NCBI GenBank assembly: GCA_020086605.1
Contig: JACBWW010000021.1
Coordinates: forward strand, 8,773,841-8,837,840
Direction: 5' to 3'
Origin: Lanius collurio
Lineage: Eukaryota; Chordata; Aves; Passeriformes; Laniidae
Length of the DNA stretch: 64,000 nt
Below are positions 26,201-38,200 of the stretch, piece after piece (position 1 is the stretch's first letter; the number at the start of each line of letters is the position of its first letter). Under the pieces are notes generated by a model. The model did not search any database. It saw only the letters and a program-made list of their open reading frames with translations, and had not been told where the DNA came from. Both the position numbers and the translations under genes were made by a program.

Positions 26201-29200
26201 CAGACCACTTGCTGGTCTGGTCACCTTGGGAGCACAGAGCATACAGAGACCCCTGGGTGTGGCACCCCAATGTGCAGCTCTAGGCTTTGCTCCATCCCCA
26301 GTTTAGTGCTGGTGTTGGAGGGGGGCAGTCTGGACCTTGCTCAGGATGTTGACTTGCATTGGATTTGATAACAGCACTCAGGTCACCTTAATTCCAGGCT
26401 ATGTCTCATCTGTGAGACTCATTTAAATATAAACAAATTATTTTTTATGATTATGTGAGATATTAGGTGCAATGTCTATGTGTGTTCATACATGGCACTT
26501 CCCCCTCCAGCCTAAGCTCTCATCTAACAGTAAAAGTTGCACCCCTGAAACTCCCAGGAGCCACCAGAAAGACAATAGAATAGTTTGTGGATCTGTTCAC
26601 TTTGTGCCTGCTTTATTTATATAAATAAAAATCCAGGGTTTCTGTGAGCATTACTCAAAAATACCCCCACCTGCAAATTTAATATTGGTAATATTTTTAA
26701 ATTAAGATCTTACAACAGTGGGAAGCTGCTCTGTGAACTACAAAATAAATGAAAGTGACATTGGAGCACATCTACTGCTAACACTGCTTCATTTCTTGCA
26801 GTCAGAGATCCAAGGCCTTGCCAAAAAGTGCAACTGCACCGTCCATTTGGTGGAGAAATGGTTCAGGAGACGGCGAAACCTTGAGATCCCAACGGTGCTC
26901 CGGAAATTCCAGGAAGCTTTGTAAGGAAAGACAATGCTTTTGGTTATCATGTGCTTTACTCTTTTGGTAAAAAAATGAGTGAGGTCTTCCCTTTCCAGAA
27001 GGCTGGGTCTGCCTGGTGAAGGTTTTGGTTTCTGAACGCATAAACAAGTTGAAAAAATGTAGTAGCATCCTCCAAATGATGGTTAAAATATTAGGTTAAG
27101 TGTTTCTCCTGGAAAAAAAAATACCTTAAAAATATTCCACAGTTTTCTTCTTTGTGGAATAATAGATTTGTAGGCTCCTGGTATGAAGTGTAAGATGAAA
27201 GCATGCAGAGAAGAGGAAAATATTTTCTTGTCTGCCAGTAATTATAGGGGAACAAAAATGTTTACCCTGGTTTATATTTGTACCCATGCTGTCATTTTGG
27301 GGATGCTGTCGTGTATGAAGTCAGTTCAGGAGCAGTAATTTTGGCATCCAGACTAAAGGACAGGTACCACAGCTTGATCATGGGATACTGTGTGAAACAG
27401 AAACTCAAACTCTCTGCTGAGAGTGGGCAGCTTTGAGTGATAGCAATGAATATGTAAAAAAAGTTTCAAAACCTCCTGCATATGATTTTTCACTTCTGTG
27501 TGAGAATTTCCTCATACCTAAACACTTGAAGTGTGATCTAAAATCCCATACAAATTGCACATCCCCAAATGGGCATGGCTTTACTTACAAGCCTCATCCC
27601 TTTTGGGTACTGACATTAACTGTATGAATGTAAAGCACTTTCAAATGCTCTGTGTATCTGGCTTTTCATTAGCATAATTACTTTGGCAAAAATTCACCTG
27701 ATTGTAATATTGAACCTCTGTTACTGTAGGTTAGCTTAAGGAATGAGGGTTAAACATACAGCACAGAGCTCAAAGTTGAGTACTCTATCAAGATTATTTT
27801 CAGCATGAATCAATGTGTTGATGATTTAGTGGTGTCCTCTGGAGGACATAAATCCAGTTGATAGACAGAGGTGTGTCTCTTTGAAGTCTGAGTTGAATAA
27901 ACTCTCCTGACATGGTTTATATCTGCTGTTGTTTTGGGGATCAGCTAATTTTGTTTCACAAGTGGCAATAAGATTTCCTGCTATTGCTAAAAGACCTGCC
28001 TGCCATGGATTCATGTCTCCAGTAACACACAGCTAAAGACTGAAATTCAAACTTGCTTGGCAGCTTGAGTGAGAATGAAGCAAACAGGTTTCTCTTGTGC
28101 AATTTTGTGAACCTTGCTCTGCTCTTTGTCAGTGAATTTAATTGAATATAATTCTCTAGGCAAAATAAAAAATGAACAGAGTTATTCCACGCTAGTAGTT
28201 AGTGTTATGAGCATTATGAAATTTTTTGAAAGCTTGCAATCTCCAGGATCTTTTTTCTGAATCACAAGGTAAATCTGATGAGCCAGATCTAAACCATACT
28301 TAAGTTATTAGTGCTCCCAGTTAAGCAATGCTGGGGTTTGGAATGCCCTTTGCATGAAACCTTCACTGCCTTGTAAGACTTACCAGCCTTTAACTCCCTC
28401 TACTAAATTCTTTTTTGCTACATTCAGTTCAAGAGAAAAGATTCCTGAAGTTAAACCAGAAAATCCTCTTGCATAGCTGTTGTTCAGTGCTCTCCCTGGT
28501 GGCCAGGACCAGAGTTTAAAAGGCACTTGAGTAAAATTTGGTGAATTTGGATGAATTTTGCTTCAGGTTTTATTCACCAAATTCATGAAGAAGCTTGGCT
28601 AAATGCAAAATGAGGTAGTCCTCTGGCAGTCTTGCACATATGAGTTCATCTGAAGTGCTGTTTATTGCCAAGTGTATTCAATATATATTTGTAGGGCTGG
28701 GGACTAATGGCACAGTCTTGTAGGTGCTCTGTACTTTGGATCTGATTCAGAAAACTACTTGCACTTTACAATCAACATGGAAGGAATCAGTCCTGCCATA
28801 TCCACTGGACCACTCACACCTCCCTGTTTGGAATGGGAGGCATGAGGGCAGAACCAGCCCCTGTGTAAAGTCTGCCCCATGCCCACAGTGTTGTGTTTTC
28901 CAGCATCTCTTGGTTAACTCTGAGCCAGGTATTACTTGTGGGTTCCACTCCCCCCTTCCATTTGGTCTCCTAATTTCCACCATGTACCTCTAAATTCTTC
29001 CTGTCCATGCAGTGGTTGTTGTGTAGTGTTACTTTGAAATCATCGGAGGACAGATGGTTTAAGGTTGAGAAGTAATACTGTTGTTTATCATGTGTATCAA
29101 GTGGCAATTTTATAATTATTTTCATGACTTCTTTCTCAAGTGTGAGACACGTTATCTTGTCTCGCCTCCAACATTCCACGTCCTCATATCTTGTTTGTTG

Positions 29201-32200
29201 TTTTTCTCATGAAACATTGTCTCAGTCTTTGAACATCTCATTCTTTGTCCTGGGTTATCAACCTCCAGGGGATGTGGGGCTCAGAAAGGAGGGGCTGCTT
29301 TTACCACACAGGTTCTCCACCTCTTCTCTCATTTGGCACTCCATTAACACTTGCCAAAGACCATCATCTCATTTTACACGTCTCTCAATCCATTGGTACA
29401 GTATTCTTGTGGTGCTTTCTCCTTTTCAGTGGGTTTAGGTGTTCTGGGAGCTGCTTGCTGCTCTCCTTTGAGATACCTCTTGTTCTAGAAAAGGTTCTCA
29501 CCCGGTCTAGGGCCATGTGCCTGTCCCTGTGGTCACAAGCTTTCTTTGAATGTGAAGTCCTGTAGTGTTTTCTTACTGATCTTGCAGAGCTGCATAGGCA
29601 AAAGGTCAGGCTTGTTCCTGCCGAGAAGAGTGGAAAGGAAGGAGTTTTTCCATCACCTGTAGAAGTGGGAGTGGGAATGGTTGGGCTGAGGCTCCAGCCA
29701 CACCCAGTCCCAGGGACAATACCTCCCACACAGGCTCCAGAGTCATTACAGGCCAATTGCTGGCTCCAATCACAGCATCCTGCTCTGGCACCCAAAAGCA
29801 GCAACACAGTTCACTGACATGCATAGGGGCTTTTCCCCTTTGCTGACTTAGCAGGCCGATGATGCAAACCTGGAGGGTTTATCTGCCTTGTTGGATATCC
29901 ATTCAATCCACAAAAAGCTTAGATCAGGCTAAATTTTGGCACACCTAGTCAAAGATGAGGTTTATAGTTAATTGAGGCCTTGTAGTAAGATGTAATCTAA
30001 CCCAGTAGATGCTAATAATTCATAAGGCTCCCCTGTTGTCAGCAACTGGTGTTGAGAGAGATGAAGAGAATGAACACAGGAAAAGATCTGTGTTCTCAAA
30101 CATTAATTTTCAGGGGATTTATTACACTTGCTGTGGTCATTCTCTTGATCTGTTCAAGCCTGACTGGAAAATTACTGCTGTCATGACAATTGAAATATCT
30201 GTATTGTGATAATGTAAAAGAATTTCCTACTTTAGCAATTAGTCAAAGCTTAAATATTTAAATAATAATAATGCATATACAATTAATATGTGGCAATCCT
30301 TAATGTAGAGTGAGTGTGAGGCCATGTTTATGTGAAGATTGTCTGTGATATATAATGATTTGCAGTAATTCTGGCTTAGGACAATATCTTTACAAAATAT
30401 AATGTTTTGTTCCTATTTTTTCATTTCAATTTTGCAGCTGGCGATTTTCATTTTATCTGACATCGTCCATTGTTGGATTTCTATTTCTGTATGATGTAAG
30501 TGAACTTTTTGAAAGAATGATACTCTATTTTCAACAAAATAATTTCTAGATTTTCTTGAATCCCATTGAAAGCCTCAGTGGTTTCAATGACTCTGTGGGT
30601 CTACCTCTTTGGTGTATGTAATCTAGATGATGGGCTGCAATATGCAGTGAGATTTAATTTTTAAGTTAACTTTTGGCCTTCTATGATAAAGGAATTTATG
30701 AGTAATCAGTATTTTTAAAGGCAAGCTTGAAGAAGTCACGCAGATGGTTTTACAATGTGCCTTTTTAACACCTACAAATGCATCACATGGCCGTGTTTTT
30801 CTCAGAGGAGGCCATAAGCCTTTTTTTGGCAGCATTTTTGGGGGTCACAGCTATTTATTGAGGTGTTGCTGCTGAGTCAGAAGTTGGGAATAACATAAAG
30901 AGTGGTGCTTGTAACTCTGTGAGTGTCCTGGGTTGCAATGTAAAATGTACCCAAAAGTCTGTATTCTGTCACCATCTTCANTCATGAGGCTATCTTCTGT
31001 TAATGGGCCAGCTGTTGACACCAGGTGGGGCAGAGTCCTTTATCTCTCCTATACTATCTCCTGTTAATGGGCCATCACCGCATGACTGATAAGACTATAC
31101 CACCCATTGTGAGATGCTCCGCCCAGAGGGAGGAACCAAGCCTTCCAGCCTGGATATAAGGGAAGATTTTGAACACCACAGGCAGCCTTTCCACTGGATT
31201 CTCAGAGGAAGACCAGACCCTTCTACATCACCACTGGACCTTCAGAGGAAGACGAGACCTTCTCTACAGAGCCACTGCTTCAGCGGAACTCGAGACTTGG
31301 TGTGGAGACGGGAGAGACTCTCTCGTCAGCACTGCGGGTTTTCCTGCCGTTTTTCCTCTCTGCTGGAAGAACCCCAGGATCCAGAGCCTGTCCTTTCCCT
31401 GCCTCGCTGAGAGCTCAGCTCAGATTCTGCTGCCTCGGCCTTCGCTGCTCTGCAGCCCTGCCCGTCCTGACAGCCGAGAGAGGCTGCACTGGGTTTGTGC
31501 TTCTGTTTGTTGTCACCACTATAGTTATTGTTGTTTGTTTGCCTGTTTATACATCTGTATTTTAGTAAAGAACTGTTATTCCTATTCCTTATATCTTTGC
31601 CTGAAAGCCCCTTAATTCCAAATTTATAATAATTCAGAAAAAAGGGGGTTGCATCCTTCACCTCAAGGGAGGCTCCTGTCTTCCTTAACAGACATCTGTC
31701 TTTTCAAACCAAGACAGTGAGCCCTGCCTGGGGTGTCATTAATGCTTCCCCAGAGCAGCGGAACAGATCCCGGCGTGTCTCTGCTCATCTGGCCCTCCTC
31801 CCCAAACACTGTTTATCATCCTGAGCCACTGGTGTGTGTGACTGGTAAACACAGCAAATTTAATCACTGTGGCAACATATCTTGAGTAATTTCAGTAATA
31901 AAACACACACCCACTGCTTTGGATGATGAAATTATGAACTGGAACGTTTCAGGTGTCCTGAAAAGAAGCCAGAAAGCTGGGAACAATATAATAAGTCTGA
32001 GATGTAAATTCCCTTTAGAAATTGGTGGAGAACAGTTATCAAGATTACAGCTTCTTAGCCTGCTCCACTTAGAGAGATTTGAAGTAGTGAAGATTTTGAG
32101 TTAAGATGATTATTGTTGCTGAGCTGAGCAGTGTCTGACTGATGTGTCTTCCCCAGAAACCCTGGTTTTACGACATATGGCAGACGTGGGTTGGTTATCC

Positions 32201-35200
32201 CTTTCAGGTGAGCTCTTTGGCATTGGGCCAGTGGCCTCCAGGCATTCCAGGTATTTCCCCACTGGAAGGGGTAATCCACAGCAGCCTTTTCCCCCACACT
32301 GGCACCACCTAAAGAGGTGTGGCATCAGAGCCTCCTGCCTTTTTTTGGGAAGTGCTGCTGACTGTTGCAGGACTTCCCTAGGATCTGCCTGTGCTGCAAC
32401 TCCCCCCTCCAGCCAGACCACTGTTATTTCCACCCACCTCGGGACAAAGTTACTCACTGCAGATCTTATCAGTGTTCCTAGTTTCAGTGCAGAACCCCTG
32501 CACTGCTCCAGGCCCCATGGTGCTTCAAGGCACTCTTATTTTAGTAACCCTGCCCCATCCCACTGCCTTCTTAGTCCTGTCCTAGGCAGGGGCCAGGAAT
32601 ACAAATAATCCTGCCTCCTAGCTGAGCTTTCCCAGTGCCTGATAATACCTGCCACCTGGGAAGTGGATTGACCCAAGGGAGCAGCCACGCTCAGCTCTCC
32701 CCTAGGCAGATCCATAGGATTTCATCATAAATAACTGACATTTCAGTCACAGGATGTGTGAATGTTTGTTATGCTAATTGTTGACCAAAATGGAGGGGGT
32801 TTGTTTGCAGTTGTTTGTAATTAAATGCAGAAGGACTCTGCACGTAGTTCTCTGACAAAAACATGGAGAAAAGCATGCTAAAATCCAGAGATGGGGGAGG
32901 AACTGAGGGAATTGAGTGTTCGGGCTGAGCAAAGGTTAAAATACTTGGCTCTCTGAACATCCTTCTTAATGAAGCCCAGGACAAGAATTTAATTTAGCTT
33001 AATTTTTTAAGCAAGACTCAGCAGAAGAGCAGAAGTCAGGAAGGAAAAAAATAATCTCACTTGACTTTTACTTTTCCCTGTTCTCAGAGTTAACTGTGAT
33101 TTTCTTCATCACAGACCCTGCTGCCATCCCAGTACTGGTACTACATGGCCGAGATCGGGTTTTACTGGTCTCTTTTATTCACCCTTGGGATTGACATCAA
33201 ACGGAAGGCAAGTGGTCGTGCTTGTTTGTAGCTTGAACCTCTGTCGCTGTGAGCGGGGAGGTGTTGGTGAGGAAAAGCACCGCCTGCAGCCGGGATTTGG
33301 TGCAGCCACTTGAGGGCAGCATCAGCCTGCGCCTGGCATCCCGCACTGCTCCGTGAGCTCCACGGCAGCGCTGGGGGACTGACAAGTCAGAGACCCTCAG
33401 GGTCTGTGCTTCATCGGCTTTGCCTTTGTTTTCTTCTGTCCTTCCCAGGATTTTATGGCTCATGTTGTTCATCACCTGGCAGCCATCGGGTTGATGAGTG
33501 GCTCTTGGTGTGGCAATTATGTGCGGCTTGGAACCCTGGTGATCTTTGTGCACGACACTGCAGATTTCTGGCTCGAGGTAACCCTGCTGTCCAGCTTGCT
33601 TTTTTTTTTTTTCGGTCCTGAGTTTTTTGGTTGTTGGGGTTTTGGTTTTGGTGCCAGTGACATTTTAATCTTTTTGCCACGAGTTTCATATAATCCCTTC
33701 CTATCCCTACAGGGACGCAGCTTTGCAGATTTGTTACTTGTAAGATAAAGAAGAGCTTCTAGATAATTTAATTATAATTTAATACTTTGTTACAGAATCA
33801 ATTATGAGAAAAGAGCAGACAAGAACTTCTGTACAGAACAGGGACTGGAAATAAAGCTGCGTCCCTGGGTTATTCTTGTTTCACTGATAAAATTAGACCA
33901 GGTTGTCCACAGCATCAGAGTCACCGAGGTTGGAAAAGACCTCTAACATGGAGTCCAACCTGTATCAGGTATCTTCTGGGAGAAAAAAAGTTTCTTCTCT
34001 TGGACTGAAGGGAAAGTCCCTTCCCTGCACTAAATATCAGCAGAAGTGTTTAAAAAGTGTCCTGCTCTGCACGGAGCACTGTAGTCACAGAGTTGCTGCT
34101 GGGCTTCTTGGCAGACAAACACAGTGTTTCCTTCACTAGAATTACCCTGAGTTTATAACACCAGGTTTGAGAGCACAGTGTCATCACCTCTTTTGGTGGC
34201 AGTGCCAGTGTAAGCAGCCCTTGTAGGCTGTTATCTATCACTGTCCATTTCTGTTCCTGATACTCTCTCTTTTTGTATCAGAACTAACAACTGTGGAGTT
34301 GTGCATTTGAGATTGGTCCAGATTAAACATGTTTTCTTGCTGGGTTACTTTTAATCCTGAACTGCTCCTAGGTCCAATTAACTGTGTGGACTTACAAACA
34401 GTTGGGTTGACTGCTGGTAGGACAGCACCTACGGATGGAAACTGGAGTTGAATACCAGAATAACTGAATCCAGCCCTGCCACTCAAAAGAAGGAGAAGAA
34501 AAGATGCTAATCAAGCTGCTGTTTAAAACTTAGGCTTGGCACCTGCAGCATTGCCCACACTTGAAAACAGCTGCTTTGCTCACCAGTACCCAGGGTGGTT
34601 TCTAAAGGAGCCCAGAGAGAGGGACAGTTCATTTAGGGGAGAAGTAGCAATTACAGCCTTTATTAGTGGGATAGAAACCAGCACTGAGATCTCCTGCTCT
34701 CAAAAAGGAGAAGACAGGAGCTGAATTAGGTGCAGAGGAGGGTCAGTAACAGGTATGTCCCAGAACACTTGCATTTAAGGGGTCACTGCCATTCCTGAGT
34801 GTGCAGGTGTAAGCCACCAGCTTCTCCTGGAATTCAGCCTGTTTAGAATCTGGTAGAAAAATGAGAAATTATCTCTGTTCTAAAGAGCACTTTGTGTTTC
34901 AACGACACTTTATATTCTGGTTGGAGAGCTGTTCTTTAGGCCTTTGATGCAGAGCCCTTTCCTTCAAGACAAAAGGAGAAATTAAACAAAGAATCTGGCC
35001 TGATGCTGCTTTATTAGGTATCAGTAAAATGATTGCTTTACATGTCAAACTGGGAGGAAATATTCTTCCTGCTTAGGTGGAAGATGAGTCTTTATTTATG
35101 AAAATGCAGAATTTATTTCAGAGAATATTTACAGTACGTTTGGGGGTTTCTATCCACTGCAGGCAGCCAAAATGTTTAATTATGCTCGCTGGGAGAAAAC

Positions 35201-38200
35201 CTGCAACATGCTGTTTATCATCTTTTCTATCGCATTCTTCATCACCAGAATCATCCTATTCCCCTTCTGGTAAGCAATATTTAATCTAGTCACAGGCTTT
35301 TACTTCATTCCCACTCCCCCTGAAAGTTTAGTGTTGGTTGTGATGGAAAAAGGAAAGGAGTGGACTGGACTTGAAAATTCTGCTAGCAAGAAAATTGACA
35401 AAAACTGTAATTTTCTTTAAAAAATCTTAAGTAAAAATAGTCTTAAATGAGCCTCTTGAACATAAATAAAGGCTTTTGTGTATTATTTAACTTGGTTTTG
35501 TAAATAGCAGTTTAAATGCTATTAAATCCCCTGCATTTTCAAGGGGATTGAGCTTCTTAACTAAGAGAAATAATTTCCCTTTCATTCCATCGCTTCTGCA
35601 GCAGCTGCACAGTCAGAGTACATGACTGCAGTTAATTTTTTGTAGCACCTTCTTTCTGCTACCCAGTCTGTGGGTAGTGCCTCACCTCGCTCACGTGAAG
35701 AGCACTCAGAGAAGTTTAGGTGAACCAACTAATTTATGGAGTCAGCACAAATAAATCTTAACTTGCTAAGTACTTGCATGCCTTTGGAGTGCTATGATTT
35801 AATCTGCTTGGAGTATCCACATGGGTGCTTAACATGTTTATCTTTTTAAAAGTGTTTAATGTGTTTCACGTTCACAGCTCTAATTTGCCCCTCCCTGCAC
35901 ATGGACAAACCCTTAGAGACTCAAGCTGGTTAAATTAATAGTTCCGAACATTGATCAACATAAGGCTTTAATTTCCTGTAGTGTTTTCTTTCAGAAATGC
36001 TGATGTCTTTTACTTTATTGTCGTTTTTTTAATTAACTGTACAAGTGATCTGCAATCATTTTGCTTCACTGAGTTTCTTGTTCTTCCGTTTCTGAGCTTG
36101 GAAGCAAAACATGATGAGATTAAAGGGACTCAAAAAGCCCCAAATAATGTAGAAGTAGTGAAGTCTGAAGATGGACAAAACATATGTTAATTAACAAAAA
36201 GCCCAGTTGCAAAGCCTGTAGGATTTTCTCTGGAGTGTGGATTTCAGATTAGAGAGAAATTACACTAAAAAAAGGCATAGACAAGCCCTGAGTTGCACAG
36301 CATCTAGACCACACAGAGATGAAGATCTGAAAAATGAAGAGTTTTTCTAACCTCACTTAGAATACTTTCATGCCAGACACGAATTTCTCATCTTCTGAAG
36401 TCTATATTTCAACAGAGATGCAGAATCTAGTGAAGGCAGGGCTTGTTAATTAATCTACCATCTTTGCAGAGTTTATTAATATTAATTAATGTGGAATATG
36501 AAATTAGAAATAAGTGCAAATAGCATAAAGAAGAGCGCTTGCACCATAACAATGATCTTTATTTTTTAGGATTCTTCGTGCTACACTGTATCAGCCTACC
36601 TACTACTCCACAACTCCTGTCATAGCATATTTTTTATTCAATGGGATGCTGCTGATCCTCCAAGGCTTGCATTTATATTGGGGTTACTTAATTTTCAAGA
36701 TTTTGAAAAGGTTTGTTTTCCTAAAGGTAAGAAATTTCGTTTCCTCAGAAAGGTGTGTGAAGTATCAAACAGATGCCAATACCTCCAATAGATGTACTTG
36801 GAATTTTATTGTTTTCCTGACCTTTCAAGTCAGCATTATTGATAGGGATCTGCAAAGCAGAGAGATGTTCAAATGTGCTTTGTACCTCTCACTGTCACAC
36901 CCAAGGTCTTGGTTGGAATAGAAAATCTTCAGCTAAAACGGGGGGGGGGGTTTGCTTCTATTTTATGTTTTGTACCAATAGTAAATGAGAAATGAGCTTT
37001 CCCAAAAACTGGTGCCCTAAGATGGTCTAGAACTCCTAAGGAATTAGAATTCTGTGTTCTGAGTGAAAGCAATCTTTTATCACTGGGCTTTGCAGCAACT
37101 TACCAAAAAAGAAATGAGTGATGAGAGTTTTGGCTACAGTTTTTCCTGCAGTATTTAAATTTCTTCAGATTTGCCTAAATCTGAGGTCAAATAAACTTGA
37201 ACACTGGTTTTGGATCACAAAAACCATATGAAGCATATCTGGTATTATATTATGATTCCATGAAATACTGTCATGTTCAGCTGGAGCAGCGAAAAAGTGC
37301 AAGTCTGGTGCTGCCTAATCTGCTTTTACCTTGTAGAGAACTCATATGAGAAAAACCTCTGAAGAAAACTGCCATTTATGTCTCATTTGATTGCCTGAAG
37401 TAGTGACATTTTCACAAGGTCTCGTGCTGTGAAGTGTGTAGTGGGGTGCAGGGTAGATAAAATATTTAGCAAAAAGCATTAAGAGAAGGACTTTGGAGAA
37501 TATCTCTAAGATTTGGCAGAAGTATTGACAGGTATATTTTTCTAGTTATGATGAAATTGACGTTGTGCTGTTGAAAAATGGTATTTCTTCTGAGGCTCAA
37601 GAAACTAAAACTCAGTTGGACTGACTGTCCTTTTATCTGAAGCAGTTAAGGCTGTGAAGCATTTTAAGGAAATATATTCCTTTCTCCCTGTATTTAATTG
37701 TCATTTGAGTGCTAACAGGATCCATCCTGTAATTATTGGATTTTTGTATTCTGTCAAATCTTATGCAAATAGACAGCTGGGTATCATAGGGAGACCCAAC
37801 ATCTGCCCTAGAAGTTACAAACTCAGACCTCGCTAGACAGCAAACAGCAGCACAGAAGGGACAAATCTGTGGAGGAAATGGTTTGTGCTGCTCTGCCTCT
37901 AAAACAAGCTTCTGTGTTCCCTTAGACACTGAGAATCTTGTATTTCTTGTGTGTCATTTATCTCTGTTTGACTAATTACTACGTTATTTCTGGCCTGACT
38001 TATTGAGTGGTAAAGTGCTTCTTGTTTTCTTTTGTGATTTTGGCCTTGTCTCTGTGCTGTTCTTGTTCTCTGTGCACAACCCCTCTGATGAATGGAGAGA
38101 CATCCCTGTGCCTCCTGGCTGAGGAAGAGGAAGGCTCTGGCAGAGCTCTCCATCCTTCCTGGCTGGGGTTCTGAGAGCACAGTGCAAGAAGGTGCTCAGA

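Larger units (their letters stand above)
23226..30437 (+). other. CERS3 introns 1-3
   Basis: Introns 23226-24735, 24854-26801 and 26921-30437. I see no recognised repeat family or RNA gene. A GC-richer patch at about 25680-26310 holds an open frame of 207 codons with no recognisable domain, most likely chance. Confidence 0.7.

Noticed and set aside
25683..26306. 207-codon open frame in CERS3 intron 2
   Set aside because: No recognisable domain, Trp/Pro/Ser-rich chance-like composition, overlapping long frames on the opposite strand, and it lies in a GC-rich intronic patch where stops are rarer.
31114..31661. Several overlapping frames of 87-148 codons
   Set aside because: They lie inside the solo LTR, which is noncoding; there is no gag, pol or env-like sequence.
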